This document shows, piece by piece, positions 1 to 8,299 of a DNA stretch of 58,739 bases. Origin of the DNA: Kiritimatiellia bacterium (GTDB taxonomy: Bacteria; Verrucomicrobiota; Kiritimatiellia; RFP12; UBA1067). The first letter of the stretch is position 1. The number at the start of each line of letters is the position of its first letter. The notes beneath the pieces were generated by a model that worked only from the letters and a program-made list of their open reading frames with translations, was not told where the DNA came from and made no database searches. The DNA is taken from contig JAGBZX010000031.1 in the NCBI GenBank assembly GCA_017628025.1, positions 1 through 58,739 of the forward strand. The letters are read 5' to 3'. Made by a program: the position numbers and the translations under genes.

Positions 1-282
1 GGGAGAGAGTATATTATGTTTATCTAGTTTTCGTAGCATTTTAGAAGGTTTTCTACTATTACCTGACCATCTGCGAGAAGAGCCATACGAAGAACTAGCC
101 CCTAAAGAGCCACTACCGAAAGAAGAGTAAGAGCCTATCCCGTTAGCCTCCTCCTCGCCGAAATCTGAAGTAAAAAGCTCATAAAGCCCAAAATACTTTA
201 AAGCATCCGCAACATACGAACGCTTAAGTGTGGACTTCTTAGCCCTCCAATAAGGAGAATGAGTATACTTCTTTCTTGCCAT
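1..282 (-). CDS. Hypothetical protein, Ser/Gly-rich, 3' end cut by window edge
   Basis: Ninety-four codons are open from an ATG at 282 to the left edge without a stop, so the gene is partial at its C-terminus. I do not recognise the family. The N-terminus is very basic (MARKKYTHSPYW then several Lys/Arg), followed by a short helical-looking stretch, an acidic patch and a low-complexity part rich in Ser, Gly and Tyr (about residues 48-75), then a basic stretch. The start is supported by a TGATATAAT box 10 bases upstream. No Shine-Dalgarno sequence is present, so a leaderless mRNA is likely. The gene lies behind a dispersed 29-bp repeat and a 17-bp tandem array. Function unknown. Confidence 0.6.
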   Translation of the reverse strand, partial: MARKKYTHSPYWRAKKSTLKRSYVADALKYFGLYELFTSDFGEEEANGIGSYSSFGSGSLGASSSYGSSRRWSGNSRKPSKMLRKLDKHNILSP

Positions 283-292
283 CGCAAGACGT

Positions 293-301
293 ATTATATC
301 A
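293..301 (-). promoter_or_regulatory. Extended -10 box (TGATATAAT) for the gene starting at 282
   Basis: The minus strand reads TGATATAAT, ending 10 bases before the ATG at 282. The gap has no ribosome binding site. The same box occurs upstream of many other genes in the window. No clear -35 is visible; the expected -35 region falls inside the 29-bp repeat. Confidence 0.6.
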
Positions 302-302
302 T

Positions 303-331
303 AAAATGAGAATTATGTGCGGAAAAATCTT
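303..331 (+). repeat. 29-bp dispersed repeat, copy 1
   Basis: This sequence starts AAAATGAGAATTAT and ends GGAAAAATCTT. It matches the copies at 15100-15128 and 58355-58383 except for one base (GTGC here, ATGC in the others). It ends directly against the -10 box of the gene starting at 282, so it occupies the position of that gene's upstream promoter region. Confidence 0.8.
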
Positions 332-373
332 GAGGGGTAAAATGTTCTTTTTGAGTTTTAAAACTTATTCATT

Positions 374-458
374 TACAAGGAATTATATGCTACAAGGAAT
401 TATATGCTATAAGGAATTATATGCTACAAGGAATTATAAGTTACAAGGAATTATAAGT
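374..458 (+). repeat. Tandem array of five 17-bp units
   Basis: There are five head-to-tail 17-bp units. Units 1 and 2 are TACAAGGAATTATATGC, unit 3 differs by one base, and units 4 and 5 end in ATAAGT. On the minus strand every unit contains TATAAT, so TATAAT hexamers recur every 17 bp. The first three units share GAATTATATGC with the 29-bp dispersed repeat. The array supplies the last six codons and the stop of the hydrolase gene ending at 434. There are no unique spacers, so it is not a CRISPR array. Confidence 0.9.
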
Positions 459-1393
459 GTTGCGACTACTGGGAAATGGTCACTAGGGTAAGTTGTCCTT
501 CCTAGACGAGGAGAATCAACTGTTTTATAGTCTACTACCCTTATCTTAGGTGAAACATAAATATAATCAATACGCGATCCTCCACAACGCTCAATAAATG
601 ACAACTCTCCATTTTTACTCTCACTAGAATTTCGAATATCTCTTGGCAATTTCATAGCCTCAGATATCTCAATTTCTTTTTCTCGCCAACGCCAGCCATT
701 ATAGGTTCTCCAAGCACCTTTAGGCGAAGACTCTGACGCATAAAGCGCGTCCTTTAACTGTTTTGTTACTAAAAGTGATGGCTTATCTATCTCAAGACAA
801 TTATGATCTCCTACCAAAACAATTGATGCCCCTGCAGCAATTTTATCCATCCGCTCAAGCACAAGTCTTATCCCATGCTCGCGCGCAAGTTCACTCTTAT
901 GATCAGTATGAGTATTTGCAAAACAAAAACGCTCCCCTGTTTGCTTGTCACTTAAAATTACATATGAACAAACCCTTGGGTAAGCAGCCCCCCATCCTTT
1001 TAGACCAGGCACATCGGGTTTTTCCGAAAGCCAAAACGTGCCCGACGACTGAAGAGAAAATCTATTACGCCTAAAACATACTGGAGAAGCTTCACCACTA
1101 ACACGATCAGCATTGCGATAATCACCAATGAATCTAAATTCAGAAAGATGCTTCTTCAAAAACTCCAATTGCTTGGGCTGAACCTCTTGAAGCCCATAGA
1201 CATCTAGTTTCATCTCTCGAATAAGTCTTAGAACATCGCCCTTTCTCTCTGGCCAAGCATTCCATGTCCCCTTGTCGCCAGAACCTAGGCGAATATTGAA
1301 AGTTGCAACACGTACAACATTTTCCTGCGCAGAATACGAATTAAACACAAATAAAAATGCCGCAACAGAAAATAAAAAATTTGAATATTTCAT
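434..1393 (-). CDS. Secreted endonuclease/exonuclease/phosphatase (EEP) family protein
   Basis: This 319-residue protein begins with a Sec signal peptide (MKYSNFLFSVAAFLFVF, probable cleavage after NSYSA). EEP-superfamily landmarks follow in order: ATFNIR, GLQEV (metal-binding Glu), NTHTDH, a VLVGDHN loop, RIDYIYVS and the C-terminal SDHFPVVATL with the catalytic Asp-His. The family hydrolyses phosphodiester or phosphomonoester bonds with Mg2+. The substrate here is unknown; an extracytoplasmic nuclease or phosphatase is likely. I chose the ATG at 1393 because the signal peptide starts there; an upstream TTG at 1417 would only add eight residues. It is last in the operon that starts at 6503, and its final codons lie inside the 17-bp tandem array. 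Confidence 0.85.
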   Translation of the reverse strand: MKYSNFLFSVAAFLFVFNSYSAQENVVRVATFNIRLGSGDKGTWNAWPERKGDVLRLIREMKLDVYGLQEVQPKQLEFLKKHLSEFRFIGDYRNADRVSGEASPVCFRRNRFSLQSSGTFWLSEKPDVPGLKGWGAAYPRVCSYVILSDKQTGERFCFANTHTDHKSELAREHGIRLVLERMDKIAAGASIVLVGDHNCLEIDKPSLLVTKQLKDALYASESSPKGAWRTYNGWRWREKEIEISEAMKLPRDIRNSSESKNGELSFIERCGGSRIDYIYVSPKIRVVDYKTVDSPRLGRTTYPSDHFPVVATLIIPCNL

Positions 1394-1413
1394 ATGTATA
1401 TTACCATAGAAAA

Positions 1414-2403
1414 TCAAAACCCTAGTTCCAAAAATATCGATTTACCGAATACTATCAATGCTATCATCATTAATGCTAATGACGCTGGTCTAATGCCGCA
1501 CATTAGACCTTTAACAAATCGTAATTCTTTAAACTTCTCAAGTGAACGAAATGCAAAAAAAGACATAATAGCACTAGGAAAAAGCAAAAGAAACGAAGCA
1601 ACTAACGCCCCAATTAAACCATATAATCGAAACCCAAAAAATGTTACTGCATTAACACCAATTGGTCCTGGGGTAATTTGGGTAAGTGATATTATTGACG
1701 AAAACTCCTCTATGGTAATTTGCAAAAATGGTGCATCTGGACCAACAAAATCTTCTAAATACATCGGAACTAGCGAAAAGCCTCCGCCGAAACCAAGAAA
1801 TGAATACTGAAGAAAACATAAAAAAGCCATCCATGCCGGCACTTGGAAGTGCTTTGATTTACATTGTTCTCTAAAAGGAAAAACAATGCCTGAAATAGCT
1901 GCCATTGCTAAAGAAAGAATTACAGGAAATTTTAAAAAAAATATACTTGTGAAAACCGCAACAAATACACAATATGAAAAAATATCTTTCATTATGCGAC
2001 GCCAAGAACGCACTAATGCAGATATTACAAACCATATTAACACTAATCGCATCAAAAGAAATGCTATCTTAATATACGTATTCTCAAGAGGTAGTGAATC
2101 ATAAACAAGAGAAACAATAGTAAAAACAACAATAGACGGTAACGTTGCCCCACAAAGCGCCACAGCAGCCCCAATTACTCCTCCCCGCTTAGAACCGACA
2201 TACACCGCGGTATGAGCTGCAATAATACCAGGAATCATCTGAAAGACAGGCAAATGCTCAATAACCTCTCCCTCTTTAATCCATCCCAAGCGACTAAATA
2301 CGCGTTCTGCTACAGCCGCAATGACATATCCTCCTCCTACAACAAAAAGAGAGATAGCGAAAAATCTAAAGAAAATTTCTAGATATTTCTTCATCTTCTC
2401 CAC
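1414..2403 (-). CDS. chrA: Chromate-transporter (CHR) family membrane protein
   Basis: This 329-residue polytopic membrane protein has the two tandem CHR modules of the ChrA family. Module 1 has FFAISLFVVGGGY, a MIPGI segment and GAAVALCGATLPS (about residues 12-90). Module 2 has FLGFGGGFSLVP, TQITPGPIGVNA and a GALVASFLLLFPS segment (about residues 200-285). The family exports chromate or related oxyanions; the native substrate in an anaerobe is not known. The gene overlaps the end of the helicase gene. A second ATG (Met4 at 2394) forms an exact ATGA overlap with the helicase stop and may be the true start. The symbol denotes the family only. Confidence 0.85.
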   Translation of the reverse strand: MEKMKKYLEIFFRFFAISLFVVGGGYVIAAVAERVFSRLGWIKEGEVIEHLPVFQMIPGIIAAHTAVYVGSKRGGVIGAAVALCGATLPSIVVFTIVSLVYDSLPLENTYIKIAFLLMRLVLIWFVISALVRSWRRIMKDIFSYCVFVAVFTSIFFLKFPVILSLAMAAISGIVFPFREQCKSKHFQVPAWMAFLCFLQYSFLGFGGGFSLVPMYLEDFVGPDAPFLQITIEEFSSIISLTQITPGPIGVNAVTFFGFRLYGLIGALVASFLLLFPSAIMSFFAFRSLEKFKELRFVKGLMCGIRPASLALMMIALIVFGKSIFLELGF

Positions 2404-4361
2404 ATTGGACGTATAGGCTCAGGCACAAAAACTGCTTGGCGATGTTCTAGAAGCCCGTCTGGAACGTCCTTCAAAAACGAAGTCATCTGAACTGGGAACA
2501 TACCACCGTCGTGGTTTCTGCGGGTCTGAGGAACAAATAGAGAAAGTCTATCCTTTGCTCGTGTTAACGCAACATAAAATAGACGCCTCTCTTCGTCTAT
2601 TCTAAGCTCCTCTATTGCTTTAGAACTTGGAAACAAACCCTCACAGCACCACGGTATCATAACAACCGGCCATTCCATACCCTTAGATTGATGCACAGTA
2701 GATAGCGTTACCATATCGCGAGAAGGATCATTGCGCCTATCATCTAAGTTTGTCATAAGCGCAACATCAGAAAGAAAACCATCCAAGCCGCCAGGTGCTA
2801 TTGCAATCTGCCCGGAAAGTTCCATTATATCTTGTAGTCGATCTTCTGCCTCTGCTTGTGGATATTCTCGCAACAAATGTTCTTCGTAAAAAAGCTGTGA
2901 AAAATCCTCTAGTATTGCACCGACATCATTCTCTTTTAAGTAATCATGTGCAACGCTAAAACACTTTGATAAGTAATTCCATTGTGCACGCGCTTTCTGA
3001 GGCAACAACTCTGATAATTTTGCACGACTCTCTGCTATTGACGAATTAAATTTTTTACCAAGCTTCGCCCAAAGGCTTGACGCGCTTTTTGTTCCTACTC
3101 CTGGCAAAAGCTGCACTAGGCGCAAAAAAGAAAGCTCGTCTGTCGGATCTTTAAGCAACCTTAAATAGGAAAGCGTATCTTTAACATGAACCTGCTCAAA
3201 CACACCTACGCCACTAGTTACACAAAATGGCACTCCAGCGCGCCCAAGGCTGATTTGTATCTCTATCGATTGGAAATGCGAGCGATAAAGCACTGCCATA
3301 TCACGATACTTGACACCAGCTTCTTTAGAACGAGTTATTATTTGAAGTATTTCCGCAGCTTGCGATCTACCGTCATACGCATGATAAAGACGCGGCACTT
3401 TATTACCGTTACTTGTTCGAATAGGCTTAAGACGCTTATCAAAGCTAGAAGATGCGCCATCCATCACAGAATTTGCTAATTTCAAAACTTCAGGCACGCT
3501 TCTATAGTTGCGCTCAAGTTTTATTATTTTGCAGCCTGACCATCTTTGCGGAAACTGGAGAATATTCTCAATCTGTGCACCGCGCCACGTATAAATACAT
3601 TGAAAATCGTCTCCTACTGCCATTATATTTCGATGCTTAGCAGCTAAAATATCTGTAAAGCGAGCCTGAAGCAAATTCGTATCTTGGTATTCATCGACTA
3701 ATACATAAAGAAAATGCTCTTGTAAAATTTCTCGAACTTCTTTCTGAGTTTCAAGAAGTTTAAGCCCTTCTATTAGTAGATCATCAAAATCAAGAGCCTT
3801 TAACTCAACTTTACGTTTCTTATATTCATCTGCAATCTTAACAATCGCATCAACATCGACACCAGCAACCTTAGTCATCCATCGTGCAGCAACAAAACTT
3901 ATATCGGACTGCTCATTAAGCGCCTCGCTAATCATTTTGGCTACGATTTCTTTCTTTACGAAATCCTTTGGATCTTTAACTGTCTCTTTTATTATGCGAC
4001 CAATAATTTGCTTTTGGTCGTCTTCATCAAGAATTTTAAAACCTGGAGGATGACCTAGCGCAATACCATAACGCCTAAGAAGTTTCGCGCATATTGAATG
4101 GAATGTTCCAGACCATATAGAAGCAACTGCATCACCAGATAACTGCTGCGCTCGCTCAAGCATTTCCCTAGCAGCTCTATTTGTAAATGTTAGAAGAATT
4201 ATCCTGTCAGCTGGCACCCCATTTTCTATTAAATACGCTACTCTATGCACTAGCGTACGTGTTTTACCAGTACCTGCTGCTGCAAGGCAAAGAATTGGAC
4301 CCTCTCCTGCCGTAGCTGCAGCACATTGCTCGGGATTCAACAACTTCGAAAAATCTGTCAC
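2391..4361 (-). CDS. UvrD/PcrA/Rep-family superfamily 1 DNA helicase
   Basis: This 656-residue protein carries the complete set of SF1A helicase motifs: Q motif LNPEQ, Walker A AAAGTGKT (I), LLTFTNRAAREM (Ia), VLVDEYQDTN (II), GDDFQCIYTWRGA (III), LERNYRS (IV), LSTVHQSKGMEWPVV (V) and EERRLFYVALTRAKDRL (VI). It should unwind DNA 3'-5' with ATP in repair or replication restart. I place the start at the GTG at 4361 because AGGAAGG lies at the right distance and the GTG overlaps the cstA stop as GTGA; longer upstream frames only read into cstA. The long C-terminal tail of classical UvrD/PcrA is missing, so no gene symbol is assigned. Confidence 0.93.
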   Translation of the reverse strand: MTDFSKLLNPEQCAAATAGEGPILCLAAAGTGKTRTLVHRVAYLIENGVPADRIILLTFTNRAAREMLERAQQLSGDAVASIWSGTFHSICAKLLRRYGIALGHPPGFKILDEDDQKQIIGRIIKETVKDPKDFVKKEIVAKMISEALNEQSDISFVAARWMTKVAGVDVDAIVKIADEYKKRKVELKALDFDDLLIEGLKLLETQKEVREILQEHFLYVLVDEYQDTNLLQARFTDILAAKHRNIMAVGDDFQCIYTWRGAQIENILQFPQRWSGCKIIKLERNYRSVPEVLKLANSVMDGASSSFDKRLKPIRTSNGNKVPRLYHAYDGRSQAAEILQIITRSKEAGVKYRDMAVLYRSHFQSIEIQISLGRAGVPFCVTSGVGVFEQVHVKDTLSYLRLLKDPTDELSFLRLVQLLPGVGTKSASSLWAKLGKKFNSSIAESRAKLSELLPQKARAQWNYLSKCFSVAHDYLKENDVGAILEDFSQLFYEEHLLREYPQAEAEDRLQDIMELSGQIAIAPGGLDGFLSDVALMTNLDDRRNDPSRDMVTLSTVHQSKGMEWPVVMIPWCCEGLFPSSKAIEELRIDEERRLFYVALTRAKDRLSLFVPQTRRNHDGGMFPVQMTSFLKDVPDGLLEHRQAVFVPEPIRPMWRR

Positions 4362-5812
4362 TTTAAAACCTTCCTGCCGCGATAAACAACAAACGCAGCA
4401 AATAAAATAGAAATCGTCACGCCACATAAAATAGATGGCACCAACCCAAGTCCCCCTGGAACAATTCCAACTGGATGGCCTTCCGTACCAGGAGTCCATA
4501 AAATGAAAGTCGTCACAACAGCTGTCATAAACATGCCTGGCAATAAAGTCACGAGTACTTTAAACCTTGCATTTAAGGACAAAAGCCAAGCCGAAGCTGT
4601 CATTAAAGCCGTCGCTGAAAGAAGCTGATTGCCCCATGCAAAATAGTTCCAAAGTTTTTTGAAAGATCCATCCGCACCGTTTGACCACATAAGAAGCACC
4701 ACTACCGCACCTATTAATGGCAATGACGTAAAAATTCTTTTTCGAATAGGAACTTGATCAATATCAAACATCTCGCCGATACTCAAACGGGCACTTCTTA
4801 ACGCTGTATCTCCACTAGTAATTGCTAAGACAATTATTGCTAATATAGTTACAACACCCATCCAAGAACCTAAAAAGCGATTAGTAATTACGCCCAAAAC
4901 AACCGGACCCGATTGCGTGATAGCGTTTGGCTCTAGATTATATATTGCAAGCGCCGCTTGTGCCCATATCATCGCTATAACACCCTCTGCAACCATCATA
5001 CCAAAAAAGGTTAATTTCGCCTCTTTTTCAGCAATCATCGTGCGAGCAACAATTGGGCTTTGAGTTGCATGAAAGCCAGAGATAATTCCACAAGCGATTG
5101 TCACAAATAAACATGGAAAAATTGGATTTTTTTCTTTGAAAGGCGAAAACGCCTGGCAATCATTAAAAATCGTTGCATCCTTAAAACCAAATACCAAAAG
5201 CGAAACAAACATCGCTAGTGAGCCAAGAATCAATAGCGCTCCAAAAAGAGGATAAACACGACCAATAATTTTATCTACTGGAAAAAGCGTTGCAGCTATA
5301 TAATAAATAAAAATACATATCGCCACGCACCAAAAAAGATTTTGATTGCTAAAAATTGAATCACTAACAAGTTTTGCTGGAACATTTATAAATACTGCTA
5401 CAACTAGCAAAAGCAAAATCAACATCGCCCAAGAAAAAACTGATGCATAAGTTTTTCCTAGATACTTCTCTACAATTTTAGGCAAGTTTGCACCGTTCAT
5501 TCTAAGCGACATCATACCTGCGGCATAGTCATGAACAGCGCCCATCAAAATACACCCAATTGGTATCAACAAAAGAGCGATTTTACCAAACTTTATCCCA
5601 AGAATTACGCCAATTACTGGACCAATACCAGCAATATTAAGTAATTGTATAAGCATATTTTTCCAAAGCGGCAATGGCAAAAGATCAACGCCGTCTGGAT
5701 TGGCAACACACGGCGTCTTTCTATCATCGGGGCGTAGTATTTTCTCTACAAACGCCCCATAGACAAAATATCCTATTATTAAAAGCGCTATGCCGCCAAG
5801 GAAATATAACAT
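4358..5812 (-). CDS. cstA: CstA-type carbon starvation protein / peptide-pyruvate transporter
   Basis: This 484-residue inner-membrane protein has many hydrophobic segments and CstA landmarks: the N-terminal GYFVYGAFVEKIL, NIAGIGPVIGVILG, MMSLRMNGANLPKIV, GFHATQSPIVART and TSGDTALRSARLSIGE. It belongs to the shorter CstA form. The family imports peptides or pyruvate, often when carbon is limiting. The ATG at 5812 is preferred over the GTG three bases upstream because GGGAG then lies five bases away. It is in an operon with the secreted protein upstream and overlaps the helicase start by four bases (GTGA). Confidence 0.93.
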   Translation of the reverse strand: MLYFLGGIALLIIGYFVYGAFVEKILRPDDRKTPCVANPDGVDLLPLPLWKNMLIQLLNIAGIGPVIGVILGIKFGKIALLLIPIGCILMGAVHDYAAGMMSLRMNGANLPKIVEKYLGKTYASVFSWAMLILLLLVVAVFINVPAKLVSDSIFSNQNLFWCVAICIFIYYIAATLFPVDKIIGRVYPLFGALLILGSLAMFVSLLVFGFKDATIFNDCQAFSPFKEKNPIFPCLFVTIACGIISGFHATQSPIVARTMIAEKEAKLTFFGMMVAEGVIAMIWAQAALAIYNLEPNAITQSGPVVLGVITNRFLGSWMGVVTILAIIVLAITSGDTALRSARLSIGEMFDIDQVPIRKRIFTSLPLIGAVVVLLMWSNGADGSFKKLWNYFAWGNQLLSATALMTASAWLLSLNARFKVLVTLLPGMFMTAVVTTFILWTPGTEGHPVGIVPGGLGLVPSILCGVTISILFAAFVVYRGRKVLK

Positions 5813-5825
5813 CACTACTCCCTTT

Positions 5826-6503
5826 TTATCTCATCCTAGCTGCTCTTTTGGCTTCGCGTTCCTTAACTTTTTTATCCTTGTCAATAATCTTCTGCATTTT
5901 TGGTGTTATCTCAACAGGATATTTACCAGACTTTAAAAGGCTAGAAAATTGATTCACAAGTTCTTCTAAAGGAGTTGTACCACCAGGATCTAAGGATATA
6001 AAGCCTAAAAGTTTACCTACAGGCGTAAGAACTGCTACAATAGGAAAATGAGATTCTTTGAGGCTGTGAGTTTTCCCGTCAAGTGCCATACCAAGCAAAA
6101 CTTGGTAGTCTTGACGCATCTCTTCTAGCATTGGAAGAATTTTAACCTCTCTTATAGGATCGTTACGGCGAGGCTTTTGAACTCGTGAAGGCACATTAAA
6201 TGAACAAAACACAGCATTTGGCAAAAACAATTCTTTCTTAAGTTCTGGACGTGAAAAATATGAATTTTTCAGTTTGTTTGAATTTTTACTACCAGCTAGA
6301 GTAATAAGCGCAACAACTGGGCATTCCCAAAGTTTTGCAACTTCTCTAACTTCCTGAACAGAATTATATTCCAGTTTCTTTTTGGGACGCTTAACCTTTT
6401 TCTCAACAACAGGTTTTTCTGGCGCGTCTTTAGCCTCGTCGGCTGCGAACGTTGAGAATGCGCATGTTAGCGCAGTTACAGTAGCTACAAGTATTTTTTT
6501 CAT
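5826..6503 (-). CDS. Secreted protein, possible thioredoxin-like fold
   Basis: This 225-residue protein starts with a clear signal peptide (MKKILVATVTALTCAFSTFA, then ADEAKD). A Lys-rich linker follows (about 30-45), then a globular part with LWECPVVALITLAGS near residue 60 and FPIVAVLTPVGKLLGFI near 155, and a strongly basic tail (KKVKEREAKRAARMR). The strand-like W-x-C-P start and a later Pro-containing strand resemble a thioredoxin-type fold, but the CxxC pair is absent, so no redox function is claimed. It is the first gene of the operon that continues to cstA. AAAGG precedes the ATG and a TGATATAAT box lies 25 bases upstream. Confidence 0.75.
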   Translation of the reverse strand: MKKILVATVTALTCAFSTFAADEAKDAPEKPVVEKKVKRPKKKLEYNSVQEVREVAKLWECPVVALITLAGSKNSNKLKNSYFSRPELKKELFLPNAVFCSFNVPSRVQKPRRNDPIREVKILPMLEEMRQDYQVLLGMALDGKTHSLKESHFPIVAVLTPVGKLLGFISLDPGGTTPLEELVNQFSSLLKSGKYPVEITPKMQKIIDKDKKVKEREAKRAARMR

Positions 6504-6528
6504 TTTTTTACCTTTTTAATTCTCTTTA

Positions 6529-6537
6529 ATTATATCA
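6529..6537 (-). promoter_or_regulatory. Extended -10 box (TGATATAAT) of the 6503-434 operon
   Basis: TGATATAAT on the minus strand ends 25 bases before the ATG at 6503, and AAAGG lies in the resulting leader. This is one of the leadered, Shine-Dalgarno-bearing examples of the shared box. It lies just past the stop of the P-loop gene at 6540. Confidence 0.6.
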
Positions 6538-6539
6538 TT

Positions 6540-7214
6540 TTAACCTTGAAGATGATAGTATAGAGGTAAAATATCAACCGGGAAAAGATTGTGAACCTTA
6601 CCTCTGAGACTAGGCTCTATCTGTTTTGGACAAGTCGTCATTAATATAGGCACCCCCATAAGCTTTGAAACTTTCTCAGCATACGAAAGAGAAGAAATAA
6701 CGACATCAGCATCTGTTTTTGGACCTAAATTTGTGTTGTTTGCTAGAGCCGTAATCTTTAGAGAAGAGGCTTGTTCAATTTCTCTTAACGCTTCAAGAGT
6801 ATCTTCTGGCGTGGAAGTTAATGGCCTAGAGGCATTAATAACACCTACCATTTCATAGTTATCTTCTTTTTTTAAATCCTCTACATATCTGCCTAGTGCT
6901 AAAGCGCCGCGGTCGTCACCACCTACATCAACTACAACGCTTAACTCACGATCAGCAAAAAGCGAATAGGCCTTAGCTGGCATCGCAGGAAAATCCACAT
7001 TTGAATTTGCATATTCAGAAACAACAAGTTCAATACCCTCACTTGCAAGTCGCTCTGCAAAATCCTTAGTACGAAAATACGGATTAACTATATCTAAATC
7101 CGCTATGGCAACTGGGCAAGTACATCTAGCTTTTAGCTCTCTAGCATAATTTAGAGCCAAGTTAGTTTTACCGCTACCATAATGGCCAGCAAAAAGCGTA
7201 ACTCTCTTTTTCAC
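6540..7214 (-). CDS. P-loop ATPase, MinD/CobQ-like
   Basis: This 224-residue cytoplasmic protein has an N-terminal Walker A loop (GHYGSGKTNLALNYA), a switch-like AIADLDIVNPYFRT segment and a hydrophobic strand ending in Asp (LSVVVDVGGDDRGA), the layout of SIMIBI-class NTPases (MinD/ParA/CobQ group). It lacks the KGGxxK deviant P-loop of true MinD. Proteins of this kind are found near 2-oxoacid:ferredoxin oxidoreductase genes in other anaerobes, and here it is the last gene of the kor operon; a direct role in maturation or regulation is only an inference. It starts at a GTG overlapping the murG stop (GTGA). Confidence 0.75.
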   Translation of the reverse strand: MKKRVTLFAGHYGSGKTNLALNYARELKARCTCPVAIADLDIVNPYFRTKDFAERLASEGIELVVSEYANSNVDFPAMPAKAYSLFADRELSVVVDVGGDDRGALALGRYVEDLKKEDNYEMVGVINASRPLTSTPEDTLEALREIEQASSLKITALANNTNLGPKTDADVVISSLSYAEKVSKLMGVPILMTTCPKQIEPSLRGKVHNLFPVDILPLYYHLQG

Positions 7215-8299
7215 GCCTTTGCCATCCTTTCAACAATATCCGCTACTCGCTCTGCCGCATCCAGAACAGAGAGCTTTTTAATATTTTCTGACATGCTCTT
7301 ACGACGCTCTTCATTATCATAAATCGAAAGAAGATAACGCTCTAGTTGAAGCGGAGAAAGATTTTGCTGAAACGCTTCATCAGCCCCCCTTGCCGCTACA
7401 AAAGCCTCGGCATTAAAATGCTGGTGGTTACGCACTGCAGAAGGCAATGGAATAAACAGCGCACTTTTTCCACAAAGCGCCAACTCAAAGCAAGTAGACG
7501 CACCAGCTCTAGCTATAACAAAATCGGCAGAAGCCATAGCATCTTCCATACGATCTTCAAAAGCCTTAATCCGCCCTTCAATACCATTCGTAGCATATGT
7601 CATTATCACGCGGCTTTCGTCTGCTGAACCTGTTTGATGAATAACATATATTGGTCTTGATTGCTCACGCTCCTTAAGTTTCCTAGCTAAACGAACTATC
7701 GCCTCTGAAGCTAATTCATTTACTGCGTGAGCACCTTGAGAGCCGCCAGTGACAAATATAACGAATGCATTTTCTGGTATTGAATCAAATCTAACACCCT
7801 TGTTTATATTGGAGCGCACAGGCAGCCCCGTATGAAAACATTCTCTGCCTTGTAGATATTTTTGTGTTGATTCAAAACTGATAGCAACTGCACGAGCCAA
7901 TCTAGAAAGAAATTCCACTGCCCTACCTGGCACGGTATTAGCCTCATGAAGAACTACTGGCACACCACGACTTCTCGCAGCGATAACTGGAGTGAGCGAG
8001 GAATACGACCCCATCGCAAGCAAAACATCACAACGCTCTTTTTTTAGGCGGCTTAAGCACCTAAAGTAAGAGTTGATAATATGTAGGAAATTAGATAATC
8101 GCAATTGTCTAGCACCTGTTGAAAAAATATTACCTGTCCAACTTTTCATAACGCTAGACTCAATATCACGGCCAGAATCCCATACAGTGACTTCATGACC
8201 TCTTTGACGAAGAACCTCTGCAACCGCCAAACCAGGGAACGCATGCCCCCCTGTGCCGCCACATGCTACAACTACTTTCAAATCACCAGTCCCTTTCAT
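7211..8299 (-). CDS. murG: UDP-GlcNAc:lipid I N-acetylglucosaminyltransferase MurG
   Basis: This enzyme adds GlcNAc to lipid I to make lipid II at the inner face of the cytoplasmic membrane. It shows the N-terminal GGTGGHAFPGLAVAEVL loop, MGSYSSLTPVIAA, LHEANTVPG (HExN motif), the VTGGSQGAHAVN donor-domain loop and RAGASTCFELALCGKSALF followed by a Pro-rich, His/Gln loop that contacts UDP-GlcNAc. Its length of 362 is normal for the family. The ATG at 8299 overlaps the upstream gene by 17 bases without a good ribosome site; a TTG at 8281, just after the upstream stop, would give the typical MurG start (MKVVVACGGTGGH) and is a real alternative. It stands alone, away from other mur genes. Confidence 0.93.
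   Translation of the reverse strand: MKGTGDLKVVVACGGTGGHAFPGLAVAEVLRQRGHEVTVWDSGRDIESSVMKSWTGNIFSTGARQLRLSNFLHIINSYFRCLSRLKKERCDVLLAMGSYSSLTPVIAARSRGVPVVLHEANTVPGRAVEFLSRLARAVAISFESTQKYLQGRECFHTGLPVRSNINKGVRFDSIPENAFVIFVTGGSQGAHAVNELASEAIVRLARKLKEREQSRPIYVIHQTGSADESRVIMTYATNGIEGRIKAFEDRMEDAMASADFVIARAGASTCFELALCGKSALFIPLPSAVRNHQHFNAEAFVAARGADEAFQQNLSPLQLERYLLSIYDNEERRKSMSENIKKLSVLDAAERVADIVERMAKA

Noticed and set aside
374..458. CRISPR-like array
   Set aside because: Units are directly adjacent with no unique spacers and there are no cas genes nearby; it is a simple tandem repeat.
276..491. Small plus-strand gene across the tandem array
   Set aside because: It consists of translated repeats (LQGIICYKELY type) and overlaps the ends of two better supported genes.
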